DNA of 64,000 nucleotides from an uncultured Faecalibacterium sp. (GTDB lineage: Bacteria; Bacillota; Clostridia; Oscillospirales; Ruminococcaceae). Under the pieces are notes generated by a model, which saw nothing but the letters and a program-made list of their open reading frames with translations, was not told where the DNA came from and did not search any database. Within the stretch, counting starts at the first letter, position 1. Every line of letters begins with the position of its first letter. The stretch covers positions 68,504-132,503 of the forward strand of contig CAKSWU010000005.1 in the NCBI GenBank assembly GCA_934513205.1. Reading direction: 5' to 3'. Positions 24,277 to 32,241 of this stretch are shown here, one piece after another. The position numbers and the translations under genes were made by a program.

Positions 24277-25173
24277 TCAGAACAGGTCCAGCATATTGTC
24301 CAGATACAATTTCTCCCGCACCTTCAGCTGGCATTCCGGCTTTGTCAGGTAGTACAGCAGAAATTCCAGCACCAGTGCACTGCCCAGCCCTCGCCCTTCG
24401 ATCTTGAAGTTGGAAAAGCCCATGGGCAGATAGCGGTTTTGGATGTCCTCGATGCCAATGAAGCCCGGGTTCTGCATCGCTTTGGAAAAGCGGTATCCCT
24501 CTGCCCCGTCCGGGGCGGCGCAGCGGTGGTCCGGACAGTCCTGCCCCAGATTCTGACGGCTGACCACCTCATAGCACTGCCTGCGCTCCGGGCAGCCGAA
24601 CCAGCAGCACTCGTTGCACAGAAACTCGGTCTTGTCCTTCTGCGCTTCCGACAGCTCTGCCAGACGGTCAAACGCCCGGTTCAGGCGGAAATCCGGCACC
24701 ACATACCGAAACTCCGGTCGGTCCAGCTCCTGCCGCAGCCGGGGAAACTCGGTCAGCACCTTGGTGGTAGAGGACACCAGATACAGCTCTGGATACTGCT
24801 GCTGCAGATACTCCCGCAGCAGCTCCGAGTGGACGATGACCCCGTTTTGCACCTTTTTGCTTTGGGCAAACAGGCTGCACAGGGCATTGCATCGGGAGTC
24901 TGCAAGGTGCTCTTTGCGCAGCATGGAGTTGCTGAAGGTCAGCCGGGCAGAGATGCCGTATTCCTGCGTCAGGTCCAGCATGGCAGCAGGGTCACAGTCT
25001 CCCCACGCAATGCGCCCGCCGTTCCAGATGCAGTTTTCCGGTGCGCCGTAGAGCGAGCCGATGCGGCACCAGTCGTAAAAATACTCCCGATGCTGCCGGT
25101 ACAGCGGCAGAAAGCGGCGGTACAGCTCATAAAACTCAAACAGTCCCGGCAGGTGATAGATGGCGTTTTTCAA
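24277..25173 (-). CDS. Conserved U32-peptidase-like protein with Cys cluster
   Basis: A 298-residue protein of a widespread but unnamed Clostridia family. MGFSNFKIEGRG near the C-terminus resembles the peptidase U32 motif (xxKIEGR), and the layout suggests a TIM-barrel. A Cys-rich stretch (CNECCWFGCPERRQC...CPDHRC) could bind a metal or Fe-S cluster. No catalytic residues can be assigned. The start is TTG at 25173, six bases after GGAG and two bases after the stop of the upstream nuclease gene, so the two are translationally linked. Confidence 0.7.
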   Translation of the reverse strand: MKNAIYHLPGLFEFYELYRRFLPLYRQHREYFYDWCRIGSLYGAPENCIWNGGRIAWGDCDPAAMLDLTQEYGISARLTFSNSMLRKEHLADSRCNALCSLFAQSKKVQNGVIVHSELLREYLQQQYPELYLVSSTTKVLTEFPRLRQELDRPEFRYVVPDFRLNRAFDRLAELSEAQKDKTEFLCNECCWFGCPERRQCYEVVSRQNLGQDCPDHRCAAPDGAEGYRFSKAMQNPGFIGIEDIQNRYLPMGFSNFKIEGRGLGSALVLEFLLYYLTKPECQLKVREKLYLDNMLDLF

Positions 25174-25174
25174 A

Positions 25175-27019
25175 TCATGCTCCTGTTTTTTCCTTCCCGG
25201 CGTGCAGCTGTTTTTGGATCATTTCTTCCAGCGCCTGTTCCATGGTGCCGCAGTTGGCAATGCGGTAGGGCCAGAAGTAAGCCACGCCCCGGCAGTCCTC
25301 CTCAGTCAGGTCGCTGTTCACCAACAGCAGTTGGTCCGGCGTCACCTGAAGTTTTTTGCACAGATCCGCGTATTTTCCGTAGTCGATGTTCCGGCTGGAG
25401 GACTTTGCCTCGATCCAGAAAAAGTGGCTGTTCACGGTGAACGCCACATCCAGCTCATGCGCACAGCCGCTGTCCGGTGCGTCCGAAAGGATGACGTTGG
25501 AGCACACCGACACCACCGCATCCTGCTCGGTCCGCCAGCGGTCCAGCACCTTCTGCACGCAGTGCACCACATACAGTTCCAGCCAGTGCCCGCCCACAAA
25601 ATTGCGCACCACCTCGTTGTCCGATGCCAGCGTGCAGACGATGCGTCCAATGCCCACGTTCAGCTCTGCAAACAGACCCATGTGGTCCCAGCGCTGGGCA
25701 AGGTCCACCACTCGCTCCCGGGACTCCTGCGAGACATCCTTGGGCATCCGGAACACAAACGAATCCCGGTATTGCAGATGGCTGCGGATGAATTGCAGAA
25801 ACGCCGCCGCCACCGGGTCGCGCAGCGCCTCACCGGTGTCCCACGCCAGCTTCTGCACCGCCAGCGGCGGCAGGTCCTGTTCCGGCACACTGCGGGCAAT
25901 GGTGTAGCCGCAGCCGGTCAGGTAGGTCTCTGCCGTCAGGGGCGCAGGCTCCTCCGGCGGCTCCGGGGCGGTGGCGCCGCCGCAGGGCTGGTAGCCCAGC
26001 TTCCAGCCGTGGAGGAACGATGGGCAGCGGGTCAGCTGCCCCACCGTGGCAAAGCCGGTCTCCGGGTTTGTCAGCGGGAATACCAGCTTGTTTTTTTCCG
26101 GATTCAGCGCCGCTGTGCCCTGCTCCAGCGCGTTCTGATAGCTGTCCAGCAAAAGGGTGCGCCCAGCCTTCACGATGCCCGCCGCGTTGTCTGCGGTGCA
26201 GCCTGCATTTTTTGCCAGCGAGATCAGCAGGTTCTTCACCTTGGGTGCAAAGCTGATCTCCTTCATCTGGTCCAGCGTGGGCGGCTCCGGGTTCTGCGGC
26301 GGCTCCGGCGGTTTTTCCGCAGCCGGTTCCGGGGCTGCTGCCGGTTCCGGAGCGATTTCCGGCTCCGGAGCGGGCAGCGGGGCGGTACAGGTGCGGGCAG
26401 CAAAGGCATCGTAGGAGGCAAGACAGTCCAGCTGTCCGGCGGCGGCAAGACCCGTGTACACCGCGGCTGCCCGGGCAGGGCTGTTCCGGTCCTTCTGGGT
26501 GCTGCCCAGTTCCAGATCGGTAAAGGCGCGGTATTTCAGGATCTCACCGGCGCGCTCCGGTGCCTGCTGCAGTGCACAGCCGTAGAGCCAGTTGAAGAAG
26601 GCGTAGGGATGCGGCTCTGCCGGGTATTCTGCGCCTTCCAGCCGGTAGGCGATGCACCGCCCGCTCTGCTGCAGTCGTGCATCCTTCCGCACCTTCTGCG
26701 GAGAGCTCTCCAGAAGGTCCGGGTAAGGCCCGCCGTTTTCAAACACTCTGGATGCCTCGTAGACGATGCCCACCGGCAGCTGCCGGTCTGCCGATGCAAG
26801 GCGGAACGGCAGCTTCATGGCCGCCGCTTCCACGCCCTGCGGCTGAGCAGAAGCCAGACTGACCTCCAGTGCCGGAATGTCCGGGTACACATCGTGGAAC
26901 GCGTCCTGCACCGCCTGAATGTTCTGCTGCTTTGAGCCGTTGGCCCATGGGAATGTCACCGGGATCTCCTTGACATACGGATACTCCGGCAGGGATAGAT
27001 AGACTTTTCGTATTGCCAT
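25175..27019 (-). CDS. NADAR-like/Card1-like PD-(D/E)xK nuclease fusion
   Basis: A 614-residue three-part protein. Residues 1-245 resemble the DarT1-associated NADAR antitoxin family: RKVYLSLPEYPYVKEIPV, SRVFENGGPYPDLL, DARLQQSGRCIAYRLEG, FFNWLYG and YRAFTDLELG. A Pro/Glu/Ala-rich linker (about 245-285) and a second low-complexity spacer follow. The C-terminus (from about 473) resembles the DUF1887 nuclease of Card1/Can2: FVGGHWLELYV, then HELDVAFTV (E522, D524) and FFWIEAKS (E537, K539), a PD-(D/E)xK catalytic set. No CARF domain is evident. The start at 27019 follows CGGAG; an in-frame start at 27277 lacks this. Assignments are from memory of family patterns. A nucleic-acid-targeting defence role is inference. 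Confidence 0.65.
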   Translation of the reverse strand: MAIRKVYLSLPEYPYVKEIPVTFPWANGSKQQNIQAVQDAFHDVYPDIPALEVSLASAQPQGVEAAAMKLPFRLASADRQLPVGIVYEASRVFENGGPYPDLLESSPQKVRKDARLQQSGRCIAYRLEGAEYPAEPHPYAFFNWLYGCALQQAPERAGEILKYRAFTDLELGSTQKDRNSPARAAAVYTGLAAAGQLDCLASYDAFAARTCTAPLPAPEPEIAPEPAAAPEPAAEKPPEPPQNPEPPTLDQMKEISFAPKVKNLLISLAKNAGCTADNAAGIVKAGRTLLLDSYQNALEQGTAALNPEKNKLVFPLTNPETGFATVGQLTRCPSFLHGWKLGYQPCGGATAPEPPEEPAPLTAETYLTGCGYTIARSVPEQDLPPLAVQKLAWDTGEALRDPVAAAFLQFIRSHLQYRDSFVFRMPKDVSQESRERVVDLAQRWDHMGLFAELNVGIGRIVCTLASDNEVVRNFVGGHWLELYVVHCVQKVLDRWRTEQDAVVSVCSNVILSDAPDSGCAHELDVAFTVNSHFFWIEAKSSSRNIDYGKYADLCKKLQVTPDQLLLVNSDLTEEDCRGVAYFWPYRIANCGTMEQALEEMIQKQLHAGKEKTGA

Positions 27020-27192
27020 AAACTGCTCCGTTCCTGCTTCCGGGGCAAAGACTGGACACACCCCGGCAGCTGCTTCTTTCCGTTTCCTCTCCGGCTTTAT
27101 TTTACCACGCTTTTTCGCCGCAGAAAAGAGACCGGCGTCAAAAAGTGCCCTTGCGTTCCGGATAAGAACCGGAAAAGGAAGGTGTTTTTTTC

Positions 27193-27405
27193 TTGACAGC
27201 ATCTCTTCTTCCTGCTTCAATGGTGCTGATAAAAGGGAGTAAGGGGCAGTCTGCCGCATCCGGGCGGACTGCTGCATGGCAGCGTCATCACGGCAGAAAT
27301 GCCCGGTGTCATGTGTTGGCTTGAGACTTTTGTCGCAGACAAGGTGCTGTGGCAGGGGTCTCTTTTTTCTTGCCGCCGCACAGAATACAAGGAGGCAAGA
27401 ACGCT
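27193..27405 (+). promoter_or_regulatory. Promoter and structured leader of the Na+-pump beta subunit gene
   Basis: TTGACA (27193-27198) with TTCAAT 17 bases on, then about 175 bases of leader without a gene. The leader holds CAGTC...GACTG and GCAG-rich hairpins, and a possible terminator: GAGAC (27323-27327), inner TGTC/GACA, GTCTC (27358-27362), T6 (27363-27368). The ribosome binding site follows. The layout fits attenuation or a riboswitch; I recognise no specific aptamer. Confidence 0.45.
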
Positions 27406-28536
27406 ATGGATCTTTGGAACACCTTTGCCGGACTTTTTCAGAATTTCGGCAACCTGACATGGCAGATGGTGGTGATGTGGGGCATCGGTGCCCTGCTCAT
27501 CTACCTTGCCATTGCCAAAAAGATGGAACCCGGGCTGTTGCTGCCCATGGGCTTTGGGGCCATTCTGGTCAACCTGCCCCAGTCCGGTGCCATCACGCAG
27601 GGGGATACCGTGGGCCCCATCTCCGCGCTGTTTGACGCAGGCATGTCCAACGAGCTGTTTCCCCTGCTGCTCTTCATCGGCATCGGTGCCATGATCGACT
27701 TTGGTCCCCTGCTGGAAAAACCGTGGCTGATGCTCTTTGGAGCCGCCGCACAGTTCGGCATCTTCTTCACCCTGTTTCTGGCAGGGTTCTTCTTCGACCT
27801 GAAGGACGCCGCATCCATTGCCGTCATTGGCGCGGCAGACGGTCCCACCGCCATTTTTGTGGCAAATACCCTTCGCTCGCAGTATCTGGGTGCTATCATG
27901 GTGGCGGCTTACAGCTACATGGCGCTGGTGCCCATCGTGCAGCCGCCGGTGATCCGGCTGCTGACCACCCGGAAAGAGCGCCGCATCCGGATGCCCTACG
28001 AAAAGGGCAATGTCACCCGGCTGACCCGCATCCTGTTCCCCATCGTGGTCACGGTGATCGCGGGACTGGTGGCCCCTGCCAGTGTGGCACTTGTGGGCTT
28101 TCTGATGTTCGGCAATCTGCTGCGGGAGTGCGGAGTTCTGAACACCCTCAGTGAGACGGCGCAGAACGTGCTGGCAAACCTGATCACCATCCTGCTGGGT
28201 CTCACCGTGGCGGGGCAGATGACCGCCGACAAGTTCGTGCGTCCGGACACCCTGCTGATCCTTGCACTGGGCCTTGTGGCCTTCGTTTTTGACACCGCAG
28301 GCGGTGTGTTGTTTGCAAAGCTGCTGAACCTCTTTCTGCCGGAAGGCAAAAAGCTGAACCCCATGATCGGCGCTGCCGGGATCTCCGCCTTCCCCATGAG
28401 CGGGCGCGTGGTCAACAAGATGGGTCTGGAAGAGGACAGCCAGAATTTTCTGCTGATGTATTCCATCAGCGTCAACGTTTCGGGCCAGATCGCCTCGGTT
28501 ATCGCCGGCGGGTTGATCCTGACCCTGATGGCCTGA
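27406..28536 (+). CDS. Na+-translocating decarboxylase beta subunit
   Basis: Integral membrane beta subunit of the OadB/GcdB/MmdB family, which couples carboxybiotin decarboxylation to sodium export. It has 376 residues with about ten hydrophobic helices. Family features are MEPGLLLPMGFGAILVNLP, IGIGAMIDFGPLLEKP, the conserved AADGPTAIFVANTL in the ion-binding region, and GAAGISAFPMSGRVV. The start at 27406 follows AAGGAGG; no alpha (transcarboxylase) or biotin-carrier gene is adjacent. A 42-residue membrane peptide is encoded immediately downstream. Confidence 0.94.
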   Translation: MDLWNTFAGLFQNFGNLTWQMVVMWGIGALLIYLAIAKKMEPGLLLPMGFGAILVNLPQSGAITQGDTVGPISALFDAGMSNELFPLLLFIGIGAMIDFGPLLEKPWLMLFGAAAQFGIFFTLFLAGFFFDLKDAASIAVIGAADGPTAIFVANTLRSQYLGAIMVAAYSYMALVPIVQPPVIRLLTTRKERRIRMPYEKGNVTRLTRILFPIVVTVIAGLVAPASVALVGFLMFGNLLRECGVLNTLSETAQNVLANLITILLGLTVAGQMTADKFVRPDTLLILALGLVAFVFDTAGGVLFAKLLNLFLPEGKKLNPMIGAAGISAFPMSGRVVNKMGLEEDSQNFLLMYSISVNVSGQIASVIAGGLILTLMA

Positions 28537-28549
28537 GGGAGGGATCTGT

Positions 28550-28678
28550 ATGCTTCATCTTACTTCGTGGATGACCACCGTGCCCATGATGCTCATCGGG
28601 ATGGCAGGCATTCTGCTGGTCATGGGTACCATCGTGCTGACCGTGATGCTGCTGGACCGGCTGACCCGCCGGAAATGA
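28550..28678 (+). CDS. 42-residue single-pass membrane peptide (OadG-like?)
   Basis: A short open frame begins with ATG after GGGAGGG, 13 bases after the beta-subunit stop. It encodes an N-terminal MLHLTSWMT, one hydrophobic helix (PMMLIGMAGILLVMGTIVLT) and a basic end DRLTRRK. Size, topology and position suggest a degenerate gamma (OadG-type) subunit that stabilises the pump. Length is below that of ordinary OadG (about 80 residues). Strong ribosome binding site and position are the main support. Confidence 0.65.
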   Translation: MLHLTSWMTTVPMMLIGMAGILLVMGTIVLTVMLLDRLTRRK

Positions 28679-28765
28679 TCGCCGCCCGCATGGCAGCAAT
28701 GTAAAACTGATATGCTCCACGCTGCCGGGATGCATTATAATAGTTGTCGAAAAGAGGGTGTATCC

Positions 28766-29566
28766 ATGAGATCATATCATCACGGACAGATGTCCGAATC
28801 CTTTCTGACCGCTGTTTTTCTTTCCCTGTCCGGCGGACTGCAGGACGCCTATACCTACCTGTTCCGGGGCAAGGTGTTCGCCAACGCCCAGACCGGCAAC
28901 ATCGTGCTGCTGAGCCAGAACCTCATGGAGGGGAACTGGGGCCGGGTGCTGCACTATCTGGTGCCGCTGTTCGCCTTTGCGCTGGGGGTGCTTGCCGTAG
29001 AAAAAATGCGGGAGCACTTTTGCCGGATGCAGCGGCTCCACTGGCGGCAGCTGGTGGTGCTGGGCGAGGTGGTGCTTCTGTTCGCCGTAGGCTTTCTGCC
29101 CCAGCAGCAGAACCTTCTGGCAAACGCCATCGTCTCTTTTTCCTGCGCCATGCAGGTGCAGGCATTCCGCAAAGTGGACGGCTATGCCTTTGCCAGCACC
29201 ATGTGCATCGGTGACCTGCGCAGCGGCGTGGAGGCTCTGTGCATCTGGTGCAGGACCCGCGAGCCGCAGGCAAAAAACCGGATGCTGCGCTACTTCGGCA
29301 TCATCCTGCTGTTCGCTCTGGGGGCAGGCTTTGGCAGTCAGAGCTCCGCACGGCTGGGCGGGCATGCCATCTGGTTCTCCTGCGGGCTGCTGCTGGTAAG
29401 CTTTGCACTGATGTTCATCCGGGAGGATCTGGAAGAGGACTCCGCCATCGAAAAAGACCTTGTCCAGATCCGGCAAACGGCCCGGGACATCGACCGCGCC
29501 CTGAAGCAGGAGCTGCAGGACCAGCAGCGGGAGCTGAAACAGAGCGTTGCTCCGCACAAAAAATGA
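28766..29566 (+). CDS. YoaK family (DUF1275) membrane protein
   Basis: A 266-residue inner-membrane protein with six predicted helices. The DUF1275 signature is clear: FLSLSGGLQDAYTYLFRGKV, then FANAQTGNIVLLSQNL, and VQAFRKVDGYAFASTMCIGD. The C-terminus is charged and probably a cytoplasmic coiled coil (KDLVQIRQTARDIDRALKQ). Function of the family is unknown. GAGGGTG precedes the start at 28766; TATAAT at 28736-28741 could be the -10. Confidence 0.92.
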   Translation: MRSYHHGQMSESFLTAVFLSLSGGLQDAYTYLFRGKVFANAQTGNIVLLSQNLMEGNWGRVLHYLVPLFAFALGVLAVEKMREHFCRMQRLHWRQLVVLGEVVLLFAVGFLPQQQNLLANAIVSFSCAMQVQAFRKVDGYAFASTMCIGDLRSGVEALCIWCRTREPQAKNRMLRYFGIILLFALGAGFGSQSSARLGGHAIWFSCGLLLVSFALMFIREDLEEDSAIEKDLVQIRQTARDIDRALKQELQDQQRELKQSVAPHKK

Positions 29567-29630
29567 TCCTGCTGCGAGCCCGGGCCTTTTGTGATATTCA
29601 AAACGCATCGTGACCATGTGCAAGATACTT

Positions 29631-29659
29631 TTTACACATTCTTTTTTCGCACGTATAAT
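29631..29659 (+). promoter_or_regulatory. purA-pyrB promoter
   Basis: TTTACA (29631-29636), 17-base spacer, perfect TATAAT (29654-29659), 57 bases before the purA start. Confidence 0.75.
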
Positions 29660-29716
29660 AGCACTGCGCTTTGGGAGCGCCCAAGAATAAACGAAAAAAG
29701 AAGGATCACGCAAATC

Positions 29717-31018
29717 ATGTTGACTGCTGTTACCGGGATCAATTGGGGCGATGAGGGCAAGGGCCGCGTCATCGACCTGCTGGCAGAGAATGCCGATATC
29801 GTCGCCCGCTATCAGGGCGGAAACAACGCCGGACACACCGTTGTCACCGGGCAGGGCAAGTTCGTTCTGAACCTGCTGCCCTCCGGCATCCTGCATCCGG
29901 AGGTCGTCTGTGTGCTGGGCACGGGCATGGTCATTGATCTGGACCATCTTGACAATGAGATGCAGGCCATGGAGGACCGGGGCGTGAAGGTGTGCCCTGA
30001 AAACCTGAAGCTGTCCGACAAAGCCACTATCTCGATGCCGTGGCACCGGGTGCAGGACGGGCTGGAAGAGGACCGCCTTGCCAAAAACGGCACCGCCTTT
30101 GGCTCCACCCGCCGGGGCATCGCCTACGCTTACAGCGACAAATACCGCAAAAAGACCCTGCGTCTGGGGGACCTTCTGCATCTGGACGAGGCCCGTGTGC
30201 AGGACCGCCTGCGCATGATCCTCGCTTCCAAGAATCTGGAGCTGGCAGGCTGCTATCATCAGGAGCCCATGAGTTACGATGCGCTGCTGAACTGGTGCCG
30301 GATGCAAGCCGGTCAGTTCGCGCCTTACATCTGCGACACAGGAGCCTTTTTGCAGCAGGCACACGACAGCGGCAAGCGCATCGTGCTGGAAGCGCAGCTG
30401 GGTGCCATGCGGGACATCGACTACGGCATCTTTCCCTTCACTTCCAGCTCCAACACGCTGGCGGCCTATGCGCCGCTGGGGGCAGGCATCCCCAACTGCC
30501 AGCTGGACCACGTGGTGGGCGTGCTGAAAGCCTACTCCACCTGCGTGGGCGCAGGCCCCTTTGCGGCAGAAAACGCCATGAACGAAGCTTGGAACGAGCA
30601 GCTGCGCAAGGCGGGCGGCGAGTACGGCGCAGCCACCGGACGCCCCCGCCGGGTGGGCCCCTTTGACTGCGTGGCAAGCCGCTACGGTCTGCAATGTCAG
30701 GGCGCGGACAAGATCGCACTGACCAAGCTGGACGTTCTGAGCCACATGAAGGAGATCCCGGTCATCACCGGCTACAAACTGGACGGTGTGGAGGTCCCCC
30801 GCTTCGACACCCTGTCCGACCTTGACCGGGTACAGCCGGTGGTCACGATGCTGCCGGGCTGGAACAAAGATATCTCCGGCTGCAGGAGCTGGGACGAGCT
30901 GCCCCGGGCTGCAAAGCAGTATGTGGAGTTTCTGGAACAGCAGCTGGGGCACGAGATCCAGTTCGTTTCCACCGGTGCCGAGCGCGAGAAGTTTGTGCTG
31001 AAGGGAGAATGGCTGTGA
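29717..31018 (+). CDS. purA: Adenylosuccinate synthetase
   Basis: GTP-dependent ligase converting IMP and aspartate to adenylosuccinate in AMP synthesis (433 residues). The N-terminal P-loop-like GINWGDEGKGRVIDLLAE and YQGGNNAGHTVV are diagnostic; GSTRRGIAYAYSDKY corresponds to the GTTGRGIGPAY loop, and PRRVGPFDC to the GRPRRxGWxD segment. The start at 29717 is where homology begins; the AAGGAT ribosome binding site is spaced rather far. It overlaps pyrB by ten bases. Confidence 0.96.
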   Translation: MLTAVTGINWGDEGKGRVIDLLAENADIVARYQGGNNAGHTVVTGQGKFVLNLLPSGILHPEVVCVLGTGMVIDLDHLDNEMQAMEDRGVKVCPENLKLSDKATISMPWHRVQDGLEEDRLAKNGTAFGSTRRGIAYAYSDKYRKKTLRLGDLLHLDEARVQDRLRMILASKNLELAGCYHQEPMSYDALLNWCRMQAGQFAPYICDTGAFLQQAHDSGKRIVLEAQLGAMRDIDYGIFPFTSSSNTLAAYAPLGAGIPNCQLDHVVGVLKAYSTCVGAGPFAAENAMNEAWNEQLRKAGGEYGAATGRPRRVGPFDCVASRYGLQCQGADKIALTKLDVLSHMKEIPVITGYKLDGVEVPRFDTLSDLDRVQPVVTMLPGWNKDISGCRSWDELPRAAKQYVEFLEQQLGHEIQFVSTGAEREKFVLKGEWL

Positions 31019-31962
31019 GACATTTTATTGAGCCGAACAGTTTTTCTCTGTCCGAGCAGCTGGCACTGCTGGACCTTGCCGACCGGATGGAGGCCGACCC
31101 CGCCCCCTACGCCCACCTGTGCGATGGCCGCATCCTTGCCACCCTGTTCTACGAGCCTTCCACCCGCACAAGGCTGTCTTTCGAGTCTGCCATGCTGCGG
31201 CTGGGCGGCAAGACGCTGGGCTTTGCAGGGGCGCAGCTGTCCAGTGCCAGCAAGGGTGAGACCGTGGCGGACACCGCCCGGGTGGTGAGCAACTACGCCG
31301 ATATCATCGCCATGCGCCACCCCAAGGAGGGAGCTCCGCTGCGGGCATCCCAGTGCGCCCGGGTTCCGGTCATCAATGCCGGAGACGGCGGTCACGCCCA
31401 CCCATCCCAGACCATGATCGATCTGATGACCATCCGCCAGCGCAAGGGGCGGCTGGACCATTTGACCATCGGCTTCTGCGGCGACCTGAAGTTTGGACGG
31501 ACGGTGCACTCCCTCACCGCCGCGCTGAGCCAGTTCGAGGGCAACCGGTTCGTGTTCATCTCGCCGGAGGAGCTGCGCATCCCGCAGTATGTCAAGGACG
31601 AGACTCTGACCCCGCTGCATCAGGTCTACAAGGAGACCAGTGATCTGGAAGCTGAGCTGCCCGGGCTGGATGTTCTGTACATGACCCGCATCCAGCAGGA
31701 GCGCTTTTTCAACGAGGAGGACTATCTGCGGCTGAAGGGCTGCTATCAGCTGGACGCCGGAACGCTGGCACTGGCAAAGTCCGACACCCCGGTGCTCCAT
31801 CCCCTGCCCCGCATCGACGAGATCAAGCCGGAGATCGACAGCGACCCCCGCGCCGCCTACTTCGATCAGGTGCACAACGGCGTTTACATCCGCATGGCCA
31901 TCATCCTTGCACTTCTGGGCATCCCCGACCCGGTCACCGGGCGGACCGTACTGGAAGGGTAA
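31009..31962 (+). CDS. pyrB: Aspartate carbamoyltransferase catalytic subunit
   Basis: Carbamoylates aspartate in de novo pyrimidine synthesis (317 residues). The carbamoyl-phosphate loop LFYEPSTRTRLSFESAML, SSASKGETVADTARV and the motif INAGDGGHAHPSQTMIDL are all intact; the aspartate-binding region is HPLPRIDEI. No regulatory pyrI gene follows. ATG at 31009 lies within the end of purA; a GTG at 31015 is an alternative. Co-transcription with purA joins purine and pyrimidine synthesis, both aspartate-consuming steps. Confidence 0.95.
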   Translation: MAVRHFIEPNSFSLSEQLALLDLADRMEADPAPYAHLCDGRILATLFYEPSTRTRLSFESAMLRLGGKTLGFAGAQLSSASKGETVADTARVVSNYADIIAMRHPKEGAPLRASQCARVPVINAGDGGHAHPSQTMIDLMTIRQRKGRLDHLTIGFCGDLKFGRTVHSLTAALSQFEGNRFVFISPEELRIPQYVKDETLTPLHQVYKETSDLEAELPGLDVLYMTRIQQERFFNEEDYLRLKGCYQLDAGTLALAKSDTPVLHPLPRIDEIKPEIDSDPRAAYFDQVHNGVYIRMAIILALLGIPDPVTGRTVLEG

Positions 31963-31981
31963 GTGCTTTCTCTCCCTGCAG

Positions 31982-32029
31982 AAAAACAGGGCTGTTGCAC
32001 AGATTCTGTGCAGCAGCCCTGTTTTGTTT
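31982..32029 (+). terminator. Terminator, GGCTGCTGCAC family
   Basis: Arms AAAACAGGGCTGTTGCACAG and CTGTGCAGCAGCCCTGTTTT around ATT, followed by GTTTT, right after pyrB. One G-T pair distinguishes it from the copies at 9322 and 45144. Confidence 0.85.
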
Positions 32030-32053
32030 TACTCCGCTGCCGGAAATCCCACC

Positions 32054-32082
32054 TTGCTTCCTGCCGGCGCAGCCGATATAAT
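32054..32082 (+). promoter_or_regulatory. Promoter of the ThrE-type exporter operon
   Basis: TTGCTT (32054-32059), 17-base spacer, perfect TATAAT (32077-32082). It leaves about 150 bases of leader, with a GGAACG/CGTTCC hairpin, before the gene at 32242. Confidence 0.7.
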
Positions 32083-32241
32083 AGGAGCAGAAAGAAGATG
32101 CCGAAAAAGCAGCACCGCGTGGTCACAGCTGCACAGAGGAAGGTGTTCGAAGCCGCGGCACCTTGCGGAACGCTCCGTTCCCCTGTGCGGGACCAGTGGC
32201 ATCCAAAGCTCTGAAAACAGAACGAAACGAGGGAATTTTTT

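Noticed and set aside
28772..30952. Minus-strand frame of about 720 codons opposite the YoaK and purA genes
   Set aside because: Spans two well-supported plus-strand genes and the purA promoter; residue use is not protein-like.
32098..32214. 38-codon upstream frame in the exporter leader
   Set aside because: Its AGGAG lies at or before the expected transcription start, so it would not be in the mRNA; residue pattern is not convincing.
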